Source of the DNA: Modestobacter sp. VKM Ac-2982
GTDB lineage: Bacteria > Actinomycetota > Actinomycetes > Mycobacteriales > Geodermatophilaceae
Direction: 5' to 3'
DNA length: 64,000 bases
NCBI RefSeq assembly: GCF_026967935.1
Contig: NZ_JAPVBL010000006.1
Location: 345,441-409,440, forward strand
Position 1 is the first letter of the stretch; every line of letters begins with the position of its first letter. Positions 16,951-27,208 of this stretch are shown in pieces. The notes beneath the pieces were generated by a model. That model ran no database searches. It worked only from the letters and a program-made list of their open reading frames with translations, and had not been told where the DNA came from. Position numbers and translations under genes: made by a program.

Positions 16951-17620
16951 GTGGGCGCACCGCATGACCTGCTGCCGGTACCGGGCGGGGTGATCGTGCT
17001 GCGGGACGAGGGCACGAAGGTCACCTGGCCGGTCGAGGTCTCCGACTTCCTGCTGGCCCCCGAGCCGGTGACCCGGGAGCTGTACCGGGCGATCACCGGT
17101 GGCGTGCCGCTGAGCCCAGCGGGGACCCCGGACGCCGGTCACCGAGGTCTCCTGGCTGCAGGCAGTCCGGTTCTGCAACGCCCTCTCGAAGCGGAACGAG
17201 CTGGAGCCCTGCTACCTCCTCGGCACCGACCCCGACGGGCTCGACGTCGACTGGGACGCCACGGCGTCGGGCTACCGGCTGCCGACCGAAGCGGAGTGGG
17301 AGCACGCCTGCCGCGCGGGGAACTCCGACGTGCGCCCCGGCGAGCTCGACGAGATCGCCTGGTACCGCGGGAACTCCGGTGGCCGGGTGCACGACGTCGC
17401 CACCAGGGCACCGAACGCGTGGGGCTTCCACGACATGATCGGCAACGTCTGGGAGTGGTGCTGGGACCTGTTCGACCCCGAGGTCTACGGCCCGTACCGG
17501 GTCTTCCGCGGGGGCGGGTGGCAGGACCACCCCCGCGGCTGCCGGGCGTCCTGCCGCCGCAAGAGCCACCCGACCCTGCGGATCGACGACCTCGGCTTCC
17601 GGGTCGCCCGTCGGCGGTGA
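16951..17620 (+). pseudogene. Formylglycine-generating enzyme-like (SUMF1 family) gene with a frameshift
   Basis: Two overlapping frames together give one SUMF1/FGE-sulfatase domain. The first frame encodes LLPVPGGVIVLRDEGTK and FLLAPEPVTRELYRAI, then drifts into nonsense. The second takes over at about 17135 with PVTEVSWLQAVRFCNAL, YRLPTEAEWEHACRAG, HDMIGNVWEWCWDLF and FRGGGW, to a normal stop at 17620. The second frame has a stop at 17111-17113, so the shift lies between 17114 and 17135 and equals one extra or two missing bases. All conserved motifs after it survive, so the event is recent, a sequencing error, or less likely a programmed shift. The start may be GTG 16951 or 16924. Confidence 0.75.
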
Positions 17621-17646
17621 ACCGCGGCACCGAGCCCGGCGGGTCC

Positions 17647-17673
17647 GGACCGCCGGCGATGCGCCGGCGGTCC
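17647..17673. terminator. 12-bp perfect hairpin between the FGE-like gene and recX
   Basis: The arms 17647-17658 and 17662-17673 are complementary with a three-base loop. It lies between converging genes. Confidence 0.65.
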
Positions 17674-17688
17674 CGACTCGTGTGCCGA

Positions 17689-18723
17689 CTAGGGCAGGTC
17701 GTCGACCGGGACGGCACCGAGCGGCGGCTGGCGCCGACCGATCGGGCGAGCACGCCCCTCCCCCACCTCGGCACTGCCCTCGATGCCCGAGGGGTCGAGG
17801 CCGGGCGTCTCCGCTGCAGCTGCGGCGCGCCCGGCGCGTGCCGCAGCTCGCGCCGCGGACCGTTCGCGCGACCACGCCACGGGCGCAGCACCAGGCGGGT
17901 CCAGCTCGACGAACTCCTCGCCACTCCCGGGCCCGTCCGGCGAACCGCCCTCCGCGCCCGACTCCGCGGTGCCGACCGCGGAGTCGCCGTCGGGCTCGTC
18001 CCGACCGTCGAGGGCCTCGCGGACCACGTATCCGGCCAGCCCGCCGCCGTAGCCCTTGCGGGCGAGCATGCCGACCAGCCGCCGCTCCGCCGTCACCCGG
18101 TCGAGCCGGCGCATCGAGGGCAGCTTGCGCTCGACCAGCCGCCGGGCGGAGTCCCACTCGTCCTGCGGGTCGACCTCGGCCACGGCCGCCGCGGCGACCT
18201 CGCCGTCGACCCCCTTGGCCCGCAGTTCCGATGCCAGCGCTCGGCGGGCCAGGCCGCGACCGGACTGCCGGGTGGAGACCCAGGCGGCCGCGAACGCGGC
18301 GTCGTCGATGAGCCCGACCTCGGTGAAGCGGTCGAGCACTGCGGCCGCGGCCTCCTCGGGCACGTCCTTCTTGGCCAGCAGGTCGGCCAGTTGCTTGCGG
18401 GTCTTGGGGGTGCCGGTCAGCGCCCGCAGACAGATGCCCCGGGCGACCGCCTCGGGGTCCTCCATCTCCGCCGGCTCGCCCGCCTCATCGGCGTCCGTCG
18501 ACGTGCGGCTCCACTGGGGACCCGAGCTGCGACCGCCACGCTTGCGGCGGCCACCGGACTCGGACCGGTCGGATGGATCCCCACCGGTCCGGGCACCGCC
18601 GACCCCGGCACTGCCCCGACCGGGACGACGCCGACCGGGCCGGCGACCTCCGTCACCGGCCGGCCCGGCGTCGTCCTCGAAGCCGTCGCTGCCCGGCCCG
18701 CCGTCGATCAGCGCATCGGACAC
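17689..18723 (-). CDS. recX: Regulatory protein RecX with long disordered ends
   Basis: RecX modulates RecA filament growth. The family core, three-helix repeats starting AVARGICLRALTGTPKTRKQLADLL and going through LVGMLARKGYGGGLAGYVV, occupies about residues 92-240 of 344. A Gly/Arg/Asp-rich N-terminal extension of about 90 residues and an acidic, Ala-rich C-terminal tail of about 100 residues flank it, making the protein about twice the usual length. GTG at 18723 lies eight bases after the recA stop, so recA and recX form one operon. The extensions look disordered. Confidence 0.93.
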   Translation of the reverse strand: MSDALIDGGPGSDGFEDDAGPAGDGGRRPGRRRPGRGSAGVGGARTGGDPSDRSESGGRRKRGGRSSGPQWSRTSTDADEAGEPAEMEDPEAVARGICLRALTGTPKTRKQLADLLAKKDVPEEAAAAVLDRFTEVGLIDDAAFAAAWVSTRQSGRGLARRALASELRAKGVDGEVAAAAVAEVDPQDEWDSARRLVERKLPSMRRLDRVTAERRLVGMLARKGYGGGLAGYVVREALDGRDEPDGDSAVGTAESGAEGGSPDGPGSGEEFVELDPPGAAPVAWSRERSAARAAARAGRAAAAAETPGLDPSGIEGSAEVGEGRARPIGRRQPPLGAVPVDDLP

Positions 18724-18731
18724 CGGCGGGG

Positions 18732-19766
18732 TCAGAAGTCAGCCGGTGCGGCCGCCGGGGCCGCCGCGGCCACGACCCCGATGCCGAGCTTCTCCTTGAT
18801 CTTCTTCTCGATCTCGTCGGCGAGGTCGGGGTTGTCGCGCAGGAAGGTGCGGGCGTTCTCCTTGCCCTGGCCGAGCTGGTCGCCCTCGTAGGTGTACCAA
18901 GCGCCGGACTTGCGGACGAAGCCCTGCTCGACGCCCATGTCGATGAGCCCACCTTCGCGGCTGAAGCCATGACCCCAGATGAGGTCGAGCTCAGCCTGCT
19001 TGAACGGGGCGGCCACCTTGTTCTTGACGACCTTCACCCGCACCCGGCTGCCGACCGCGTCGGTGCCCTGCTTGAGGGTCTCGATCCGGCGGATGTCGAG
19101 CCGCACCGAGGCGTAGAACTTCAGCGCCCGGCCACCGGTGGTGACCTCCGGCGAGCCGTAGACCACGCCGACCTTCTCGCGCAGTTGGTTGATGAAGATG
19201 CAGGTCGTGCCGGAGTTACTGAGCGCACCGGTGATCTTGCGCAGCGCCTGGCTCATCAGCCGGGCCTGCAGACCGACGTGGCTGTCACCCATCTCGCCCT
19301 CGATCTCGGCGCGGGGCACCAGGGCCGCCACCGAGTCGACGACGATGAGGTCGAGGGCGCCGGAGCGGATCAGCATGTCGGCGATCTCCAGCGCCTGCTC
19401 ACCGGTGTCGGGCTGGCTGATCAGCAGGGCGTCGGTGTCGACCCCGATCGCCCGGGCGTAGTCGGGGTCGAGGGCGTGCTCGGCGTCGATGAAGGCGACG
19501 ATGCCGCCGGCCGCCTGGGCGTTGGCCACCGCGTGCAGGGCGACCGTCGTCTTGCCGGAGGCCTCGGGGCCGTACACCTCGACGACGCGGCCGCGGGGCA
19601 GGCCACCGACACCGAGCGCGATGTCGAGGGCGACGGAGCCGGTGGGGATGACCTTCATGGCGACCTCGGGCGAGTCGCCCAGGCGCATGACGGAGCCCTT
19701 GCCGAACTGCTTGTCGATCTGGGCGAGGGCCATGTCGAGGGCCTTGTCGCGGTCGAGCGTTGCCAT
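18732..19766 (-). CDS. recA: Recombinase RecA
   Basis: RecA is the DNA strand-exchange ATPase and LexA co-protease. The 344-aa protein has Walker A GPEASGKT at 67-74, [12 protein letters not shown] for Walker B, the L2 region [23 protein letters not shown], and the normal C-terminal domain with a short Ala-rich tail. There is no intein. ATG at 19766 is chosen from family alignment. A PafBC-type promoter and a LexA box lie upstream, and recX follows after eight bases, giving a damage-inducible recA-recX operon. Confidence 0.98.
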   Translation of the reverse strand: MATLDRDKALDMALAQIDKQFGKGSVMRLGDSPEVAMKVIPTGSVALDIALGVGGLPRGRVVEVYGPEASGKTTVALHAVANAQAAGGIVAFIDAEHALDPDYARAIGVDTDALLISQPDTGEQALEIADMLIRSGALDLIVVDSVAALVPRAEIEGEMGDSHVGLQARLMSQALRKITGALSNSGTTCIFINQLREKVGVVYGSPEVTTGGRALKFYASVRLDIRRIETLKQGTDAVGSRVRVKVVKNKVAAPFKQAELDLIWGHGFSREGGLIDMGVEQGFVRKSGAWYTYEGDQLGQGKENARTFLRDNPDLADEIEKKIKEKLGIGVVAAAAPAAAPADF

Positions 19767-19806
19767 GGTGGCCACCTTCGGATGTCGCTGTAGCGGGTCG
19801 TTGCCG

Positions 19807-19828
19807 ACGCTAGGGCCGGGGTCTGACA
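19807..19828 (-). promoter_or_regulatory. RecA-NDp/PafBC-type promoter of recA
   Basis: On the minus strand TGTCA is followed after 11 bases by TAGCGT, matching the known mycobacterial tTGTCRgtg-N8-TANNNT promoter that drives recA independently of LexA. The -10 box ends 40 bases before the ATG. Confidence 0.7.
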
Positions 19829-19888
19829 CTTTCCGCGGACCGGGCGCATCTGTGGAGAGACACCGGACCTGTGGACGCCACGGTATGC

Positions 19889-19902
19889 CGAACACCTGTT
19901 CG
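19889..19902. promoter_or_regulatory. LexA (SOS) box upstream of recA
   Basis: CGAAC-ACCT-GTTCG is a perfect 5-4-5 inverted repeat matching the actinobacterial SOS box (TCGAAC-N4-GTTCGA) at ten of its twelve fixed bases plus the 3' A. It lies 123 bases upstream of the recA start codon. Confidence 0.8.
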
Positions 19903-19994
19903 ATTCCAGTGACACGCCGGGTCGGCGCGTCGCGCCCACCGGCGCCGCCTCACGACGTCCTCGAACAGTGTCGACGACCACCCGGACGACGTGC

Positions 19995-20381
19995 TCAGCG
20001 CGGTGGTCGGACCTCGTCGACCGCGGCCCGGGACGCGTGGACGGCCGGCATCCGGTCCTCGACGAAGGAGATGAGCGCCAGCAGGTGGGGCACGAGGGCG
20101 GCACCGTCCTCGGTCAGCCGGTACTCCACGTGCGGGGGGATCGCCGACCGCACCTCGCGGTGCACCCAACCGTCCCGCTCGAGGGTCTGCAGGCTCTGCG
20201 CCAGCATCCGCTCGCTCACGCCCTCGATCCGGCGACGCAGCTCACCGAACCGGTGCGGGGACTCGGCCAGGGCGGACAGTGCCAGCAGGGACCACTTGCC
20301 GGTCACGTGCTCCAGCGCCTCGCGGGAGGTGCAGGCGCGACGGAAGACGTCGGCCACCAGCTCCTCGACCGTCTGCTCCAC
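19995..20381 (-). CDS. HxlR-family transcriptional regulator
   Basis: This 128-aa winged-helix protein of the HxlR type has an early Cys (RRACTSREALEHVTGKWSLLALSAL), then HRFGELRRRIEGVSERMLAQSLQTLERDGWVHREV, and the wing PPHVEYRLTEDGAALVP. Members sense electrophiles or redox state and bind short palindromes. GTG at 20381 has GGGGGAGG four to five bases upstream; more upstream GTGs at 20396 and 20405 are possible. It is divergent from a quinone-oxidoreductase-like gene, the same pairing as ytfH-qorB in E. coli, with a perfect palindrome between them. Confidence 0.85.
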   Translation of the reverse strand: MEQTVEELVADVFRRACTSREALEHVTGKWSLLALSALAESPHRFGELRRRIEGVSERMLAQSLQTLERDGWVHREVRSAIPPHVEYRLTEDGAALVPHLLALISFVEDRMPAVHASRAAVDEVRPPR

Positions 20382-20431
20382 CGCACCCTCCCCCACGTCG
20401 CGCACGCCGCCAGAGTACCGTCCGAGCAGCC

Positions 20432-20454
20432 GGCACTTACTGTTCGTAAGTGCC
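20432..20454. promoter_or_regulatory. Perfect 9-5-9 palindrome, probable HxlR operator
   Basis: GGCACTTAC-TGTTC-GTAAGTGCC lies between the divergent HxlR and quinone-reductase-like genes. The AT-containing arms stand out in a very GC-rich background. It could control both genes. Confidence 0.75.
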
Positions 20455-20485
20455 ATTCACTCAGGAAGCACTCAGAGGAGTCCCC

Positions 20486-21343
20486 TTGATCACCGTCACC
20501 GGAGCCACCGGCCAGCTCGGCCGGCTCGTCGTCACCGGACTGCTCGACGCCGGGGTGCCTGCCGGCGAGGTGGTCGCCGTCGTCCGCAGCCCGGAGAAGG
20601 CCGGCGACCTCGCCGCGCGCGGGGTGCAGGTCCGGCAGGCGGAGTACGGCGACCCGGCCAGCCTCGAGGCCGCCCTGCAGGGCACCGACCGGCTGCTGCT
20701 CGTCTCCGGCAACGAGGTCGGCCAGCGGGTGTCCCAGCACCGCAACGTGCTGCAGGCCGCGAAGGCCGCCGGCGTCGAGCTGGTCGTCTACACCAGTGCG
20801 CCGAAGGTCGACGACACCCCGCTGCCGCTGGCCCCCGAGCACGCCGCCACCGAGCGGTTGATCGCCGAGGTCGGGCTCCCGGCCGTGGTGCTGCGGAACA
20901 ACTGGTACCTGGAGAACTACGACCAGCCGATCCGCACGGCCGCCGACACCGGCGAGGTCGTCGGCAGCTCGGGCGCGGGACGGATCGCGGCGGCGACGCG
21001 GGCCGACTTCGCGGCGGGTGCGGTCGCCGTGCTGACCGCAGCGGAGCCCGAGCCGGGCGTGGTGGAGCTCGGTGGCGACCAGCCGTTCACACTCGCCGAC
21101 CTGGCTGCCGCCGTCGCCGCCGAGACGGGCCGGGAGGTCACCTACCGCGACCTCTCCGCCCAGGAGCACGTGCAGTTCCTGCTCGGGCAGGGCCTGCCGC
21201 AGGAGACCGCCGAGTTCGTCGTCGCCCTCGACCAGTCGATCGCCCAGGGCGCCCTGGAGACCGGGAGCACCGCGCTGTCCGGGCTCATCGGCCGGCCGAC
21301 CACGACGCTCGCCGAGCACGTCCGCTCCGTCCTGAGGGGCTGA
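20486..21343 (+). CDS. NmrA/QorB-like NAD(P)H quinone oxidoreductase
   Basis: This 285-aa atypical short-chain dehydrogenase has the nucleotide-binding motif GATGQLG at residues 6-12 and the NmrA-type text VVRSPEKAGDLAARGVQVRQAEYGDP. VVLRNNWYLENYD is typical of QorB/YtfG. These proteins reduce quinones or sense NAD(P)H. The likely start is TTG at 20486, because AGAGGAG sits five bases before it and the GATG fold starts immediately. The divergent HxlR gene and shared palindrome suggest induction by quinones or other electrophiles. Confidence 0.85.
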   Translation: MITVTGATGQLGRLVVTGLLDAGVPAGEVVAVVRSPEKAGDLAARGVQVRQAEYGDPASLEAALQGTDRLLLVSGNEVGQRVSQHRNVLQAAKAAGVELVVYTSAPKVDDTPLPLAPEHAATERLIAEVGLPAVVLRNNWYLENYDQPIRTAADTGEVVGSSGAGRIAAATRADFAAGAVAVLTAAEPEPGVVELGGDQPFTLADLAAAVAAETGREVTYRDLSAQEHVQFLLGQGLPQETAEFVVALDQSIAQGALETGSTALSGLIGRPTTTLAEHVRSVLRG

Positions 21344-21367
21344 GCCCGCGTCCCGCCGGAGGAGGGT

Positions 21368-21562
21368 TCAGCGCTCCTTCGGCGGGATGTCGTACTCCTT
21401 GCAGATCTCCAGCCAGACCGTGCGCACCGGCACGCCGGCCTCGATCGCCTGGGCGGGCGTGCGCCCACCCAGCGGGCCGAAGACGTGGTCGCTGGCCACG
21501 CTCTGCGCGCGGATCGAACCGAACTGGCGCTCCATCCGGGACCGGAACTCCTGCAACCGCAC
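21368..21562 (-). CDS. DUF3046 family protein
   Basis: This 64-aa small protein has the DUF3046 pattern MRLQEFRSRMERQFG, SVASDHVFGPLGGRTPAQAIEAG and VWLEICKEYDIP. The family is restricted to Actinobacteria and is commonly found near recA, as here; its role is unknown. It is soluble and mostly helical. The GTG start at 21562 gives the family's usual N-terminus. Confidence 0.88.
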   Translation of the reverse strand: MRLQEFRSRMERQFGSIRAQSVASDHVFGPLGGRTPAQAIEAGVPVRTVWLEICKEYDIPPKER

Positions 21563-21616
21563 GCCCCGACGGTACCCACCGACCGGTGACCCGTGCGCCG
21601 GGCACCACCAGCGTCC

Positions 21617-21622
21617 TACGCT
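21617..21622 (+). promoter_or_regulatory. -10 box TACGCT before the 37-aa membrane peptide
   Basis: TACGCT lies six bases before the ATG of a small membrane peptide. Identical TACGCT-N6-start arrangements precede the genes at 3726 and 62529. Confidence 0.4.
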
Positions 21623-21628
21623 CGGCGC

Positions 21629-21742
21629 ATGGTCCCCAGCACCGGTTCGCCCACCTGGGACCTCATCCTGCAGGTCGGGATCGTCCTCGCCCTGGTCACG
21701 CTCCTGGTCCTGCTGGGGCGCGACTACCTCAACCGGCGCTGA
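21629..21742 (+). CDS. Candidate 37-aa single-pass membrane peptide
   Basis: The frame encodes a short polar N-terminus, one continuous hydrophobic helix (LILQVGIVLALVTLLVLLG) and a charged end RDYLNRR. There is no Shine-Dalgarno, but TACGCT six bases upstream of the ATG gives a good leaderless promoter. Its last 14 bases overlap the 3' end of the converging MFS gene. The clean topology (positive residues after the helix) and the promoter argue for a real gene; the length and the overlap argue for caution. No family recognised. Confidence 0.42.
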   Translation: MVPSTGSPTWDLILQVGIVLALVTLLVLLGRDYLNRR

Positions 21743-23009
21743 GGCGCCCTCGGGTCGCCGCCCAGACCACCGCGAGCGGGCCGATGAGCACCGCGGAGAT
21801 CACGGCCACCAGCCCGAACCCGCCCAGCGCGAGCAGCGGGCCGCCCACCGCGCCGGCGACGGCCGCCCCCAGCCCCATGAGCAGGTCGGTGGCACCCTGG
21901 GCGGCCGGGCGGACCTCGGTGGAGACGGACTCGGTGACCAGGGTCGACCCGGCCACCAGCCCGCACGACCAGCCCAGGCCGAGCAGGAACAGCCCGGTGC
22001 CCAGCTGGAGGGCCGCCCCCGGCGGCGCCGTGCCGGCGACCACGGCGGCGAGCAGGAGCAGCACCCCGCCCAGGGCGACCGTCGCGCTGCGACCGGCCCG
22101 GTCTGCGAGCCAGCCGACGACCGGGGAGAACAGGTACATCCCGGCCACGTGGACGCTGATGACCAGGCCGATCACCCGCAACGTCGTCCCGTCGGCGTCG
22201 GAGTGGCCGGCCCCCATGTGCACCGGGGTCATCACCATCAGCCCGACCATCACCGCGTGCGAGACGACGACGGCGGTCAGCCCCAGCCGCCCACCGGGGG
22301 TCGCCCACACCGCGCGCAGCGCGGCCGCCGAGCCCGATCGCAGCGGCGCCGGTCCGGCGGGGCGGTCGGCCGCGGTCAGCTGCCGGGCCAGCAGGAGCGG
22401 GTCGGGGCGGAGCAGCACGAGCACCCCGAGGACGACGACCGCGAACACCGCGATCGACAGGGCGAACGCCCCGCCGAGCGCGGGCAGCCCGAGGGCGCGC
22501 CCCAGGTCGTCGGCCGGGCCGGCCAGGTTGGGCCCGAGCACCGAGCCGATCGTGGTCGCCCAGACCACCAGGGACAGCGAGCGGCCACGGTGTTCGGGCT
22601 GGGCCAGGTCGGCCGCGGCGTAGCGGGCCTGCAGCCCGCTGGTGGTGGCCGCCCCGAACAGGAACAGGCCGACGAGCAGGAGCAGCAGGGAGGACACCGC
22701 TGCGGCCCCGACGACGACCAGGGAGCCGACGCCCGCGACCCCGTATCCGACGGACAGGCCGACTCGCCGGCCGTACCGGTCGCTGACCTGGGCCAGCGGG
22801 ACGGCGATCAGGGCAGCGCCCAGCACGCTCGCCGTCTGCCCCAGCCCGGCGGCGGCGTCGCTCCCGGCGACGTCCCGGGCGAGCAGCCCACCGACCGTGA
22901 TGCCGATCGTCACGCCGAGTCCGCCGAGGGCCACCCCCGCCGAGAGCACCCCCAGCGTGCGACGCTGGACGACGGCCTGGTCGGGCGGGGCGAGCGACGG
23001 TCGGGTCAC
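21729..23009 (-). CDS. MFS transporter
   Basis: This 426-aa protein has about twelve hydrophobic segments and the MFS loop AQVSDRYGRRVGLS after helix 2, repeated weakly as WLADRAGRSATV after helix 8. A short hydrophilic N-terminus precedes helix 1. GTG at 23009 gives the start MTRPSLAPPDQ; more upstream starts exist but would add a polar stretch. Substrate unknown; drug or sugar efflux are both possible. It converges on the small membrane peptide and is preceded by a hairpin that ends the GH3 gene. Confidence 0.85.
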   Translation of the reverse strand: MTRPSLAPPDQAVVQRRTLGVLSAGVALGGLGVTIGITVGGLLARDVAGSDAAAGLGQTASVLGAALIAVPLAQVSDRYGRRVGLSVGYGVAGVGSLVVVGAAAVSSLLLLLVGLFLFGAATTSGLQARYAAADLAQPEHRGRSLSLVVWATTIGSVLGPNLAGPADDLGRALGLPALGGAFALSIAVFAVVVLGVLVLLRPDPLLLARQLTAADRPAGPAPLRSGSAAALRAVWATPGGRLGLTAVVVSHAVMVGLMVMTPVHMGAGHSDADGTTLRVIGLVISVHVAGMYLFSPVVGWLADRAGRSATVALGGVLLLLAAVVAGTAPPGAALQLGTGLFLLGLGWSCGLVAGSTLVTESVSTEVRPAAQGATDLLMGLGAAVAGAVGGPLLALGGFGLVAVISAVLIGPLAVVWAATRGRLSAG

Positions 23010-23051
23010 CGGGTGAGTGTGCCCGACCGTCGCCGCTGACCGGCCGGTCGA

Positions 23052-23085
23052 CGGCCCGCCGGTGTGTGGTGCCACCGGCGGGCCG
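23052..23085. terminator. 13-bp perfect hairpin after the GH3 gene
   Basis: The arms 23052-23064 and 23073-23085 are complementary with an eight-base loop, directly after the GH3 stop codon on the minus strand. Confidence 0.65.
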
Positions 23086-23091
23086 ATCGGC

Positions 23092-25650
<2,559 letters not shown>

Positions 25651-25704
25651 GAACGACTCCTGTGTCGCGCTCGGGGTGACCCCGATGTCCCCCGAGACCG
25701 GCCG

Positions 25705-25734
25705 AACCTAAGGACCGGCCCAGCCACCCCACAA
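25705..25734 (-). promoter_or_regulatory. Candidate promoter of the GH3 gene
   Basis: TTGTGG and TAGGTT are separated by 18 bases on the minus strand, about 55 bases before the GH3 start. No repressor site is evident. Confidence 0.3.
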
Positions 25735-25763
25735 CCAGACCTTCCGGTGGGCGGCAACCTCGA

Positions 25764-26909
25764 TCAGAGCCCCATGGAGCGCCCCACGATCTCCTTCATG
25801 ATCTCGTTGGTGCCGCCGTAGATCGACTGCACCCGGGCGTCCCGCCAGGCCTTGGAGACGCGGTACTCGCTCATGTAGCCGTAGCCGCCGTGCAGCTGCA
25901 GGCACCGGTCGGCGACCTTGTTCTGCAGCTCCGTCGTCCACCACTTGGCCATCGCGGCGTCGGTGGCGGTGAGGTCACCGCTGCCGAGCTGGCGCACGCA
26001 CTCGTCGACGAAGGTCCGCGCGATCGTCACCTCCGTCTGCAGCTCGGCCAGGACGAAGCGGGAGTTCTGGAAGGAGCCGATCGGGCGGCCGAACGCCGTC
26101 CGGGTGGTCACGTACTCGACGGTCAGCGCGAGGACGGTCTCGGCGGCGGCGACCGCGGAGACGGCGATGTGCAGCCGCTCCTGCGGCAGGTTCTGCATCA
26201 GGTGCGCGAAGCCGTGCCCCTCGGTGCCGAGCAGGTTGGCGACGGGCACCCGGACGTCGTCGAAGAACAGCTCGGCGGTGTCCTGCGCCTTGAGCCCGAC
26301 CTTGTCCAGGTTGCGGCCGCGGGAGAAGCCGGCCATGTCGCGCTCGACCACGAGCAGGCTCAGGCCCCGAGAGCCGGGCGCCTCGGGATCGGTGCGGGCC
26401 ACGACGATGACCAGGTCGGCGTTGATGCCGTTGGTGATGAAGGTCTTCGAGCCGTTGAGCACCCAGTCGGCGCCGTCCCGGCGGGCGGTGGTCTGGACGC
26501 CCTGCAGGTCGCTGCCGGCGGCCGGCTCGGTCATCGCGATCGCGGTGATCAGCTCCCCGGTGCAGAAGCGGGGCAGCCAGCGCTCCTTCTGCTCCTCGGT
26601 CGCGAGGTCCTGCAGGTAGGGGCCGACGACGTCGTTGTGCAGCCCGAAGCCCACGCCGCTGGCGCCGATCCGGACGAGCTCCTCGCTCAGCACGCAGGAC
26701 CAGCGGAAGTCGCGCACCCCGCCGCCGCCGTACCGCTCCTCCACCCCCATGCCCAGCAGCCCCTGCGCGCCGGCCGCCGTCCACAGCTCGCGCGGCACGA
26801 TGCCGGCGCGCTCCCACTCGTCGTGGAAGGGCGCGACCTCCTTCTCGCAGAACGCCCGGACGCTGCTCCGGAAGTCGTCGTGGTCGGCCTCGTACAAGCT
26901 GTGACGCAT
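25764..26909 (-). CDS. Acyl-CoA dehydrogenase
   Basis: This 381-aa FAD enzyme catalyses the first oxidation of fatty or branched-chain acyl-CoA. It shows AMTEPAAGSDLQGVQTTA for FAD and substrate binding, ITNG, the dimer/FAD stretch RTAFGRPIGSFQ, LQLHGGYGYMSEY, and catalytic Glu369 in YGGTNEI. Length matches the family. The chain-length preference cannot be read. The start is ATG at 26909, with a CAGACT box seven bases upstream. The KTSC gene lies 15 bases upstream on the same strand and may be cotranscribed. Confidence 0.93.
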   Translation of the reverse strand: MRHSLYEADHDDFRSSVRAFCEKEVAPFHDEWERAGIVPRELWTAAGAQGLLGMGVEERYGGGGVRDFRWSCVLSEELVRIGASGVGFGLHNDVVGPYLQDLATEEQKERWLPRFCTGELITAIAMTEPAAGSDLQGVQTTARRDGADWVLNGSKTFITNGINADLVIVVARTDPEAPGSRGLSLLVVERDMAGFSRGRNLDKVGLKAQDTAELFFDDVRVPVANLLGTEGHGFAHLMQNLPQERLHIAVSAVAAAETVLALTVEYVTTRTAFGRPIGSFQNSRFVLAELQTEVTIARTFVDECVRQLGSGDLTATDAAMAKWWTTELQNKVADRCLQLHGGYGYMSEYRVSKAWRDARVQSIYGGTNEIMKEIVGRSMGL

Positions 26910-26924
26910 GCCACGCAGTCTGGC

Positions 26925-27149
26925 TCAGCCCCAGCGCCGCCCGACAGTCCGGTGACCGAAGTTCGGCTTGATCTCGGTGTTGAAGAAGCGGCCCTTGCTC
27001 TCGGCGCGGAGCAGCGACAGCACCCGCTCCGGTGGCACCTCGAGGAAGTGGTAGACGCGGCCGTCGCTGAACACGATCTCCAGGACCTGTTCCCCCTCGT
27101 CGTAGCCGACGGTGGCGATGCTGGAGGACTGCACTGCTGCTCGCTGCAT
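26925..27149 (-). CDS. KTSC domain protein
   Basis: This 74-aa protein matches the short KTSC fold: SSSIATVGYDEGEQVLEIVFSDG, VYHFLEVPPERV and SKGRFFNTEIKPNF. The family is named from the C-terminal Lys-Thr-Ser-Cys of lysyl-tRNA synthetase-like proteins, and its role as a stand-alone protein is unknown. ATG at 27149 follows a run of G that can act as a ribosome site. It precedes the acyl-CoA dehydrogenase by 15 bases. Confidence 0.85.
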   Translation of the reverse strand: MQRAAVQSSSIATVGYDEGEQVLEIVFSDGRVYHFLEVPPERVLSLLRAESKGRFFNTEIKPNFGHRTVGRRWG

Positions 27150-27208
27150 GGCTGCCCCCTTGGGGGACGACGGCGGAGATGACACCAGTGTGATTCGCCC
27201 GGGTCCAC

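Noticed and set aside
19961..19974. Second possible LexA box TCGAACAGTGTCGA near recA
   Set aside because: Only the left half matches; the right half lacks GTTCGA. The perfect box at 19889-19902 is sufficient.
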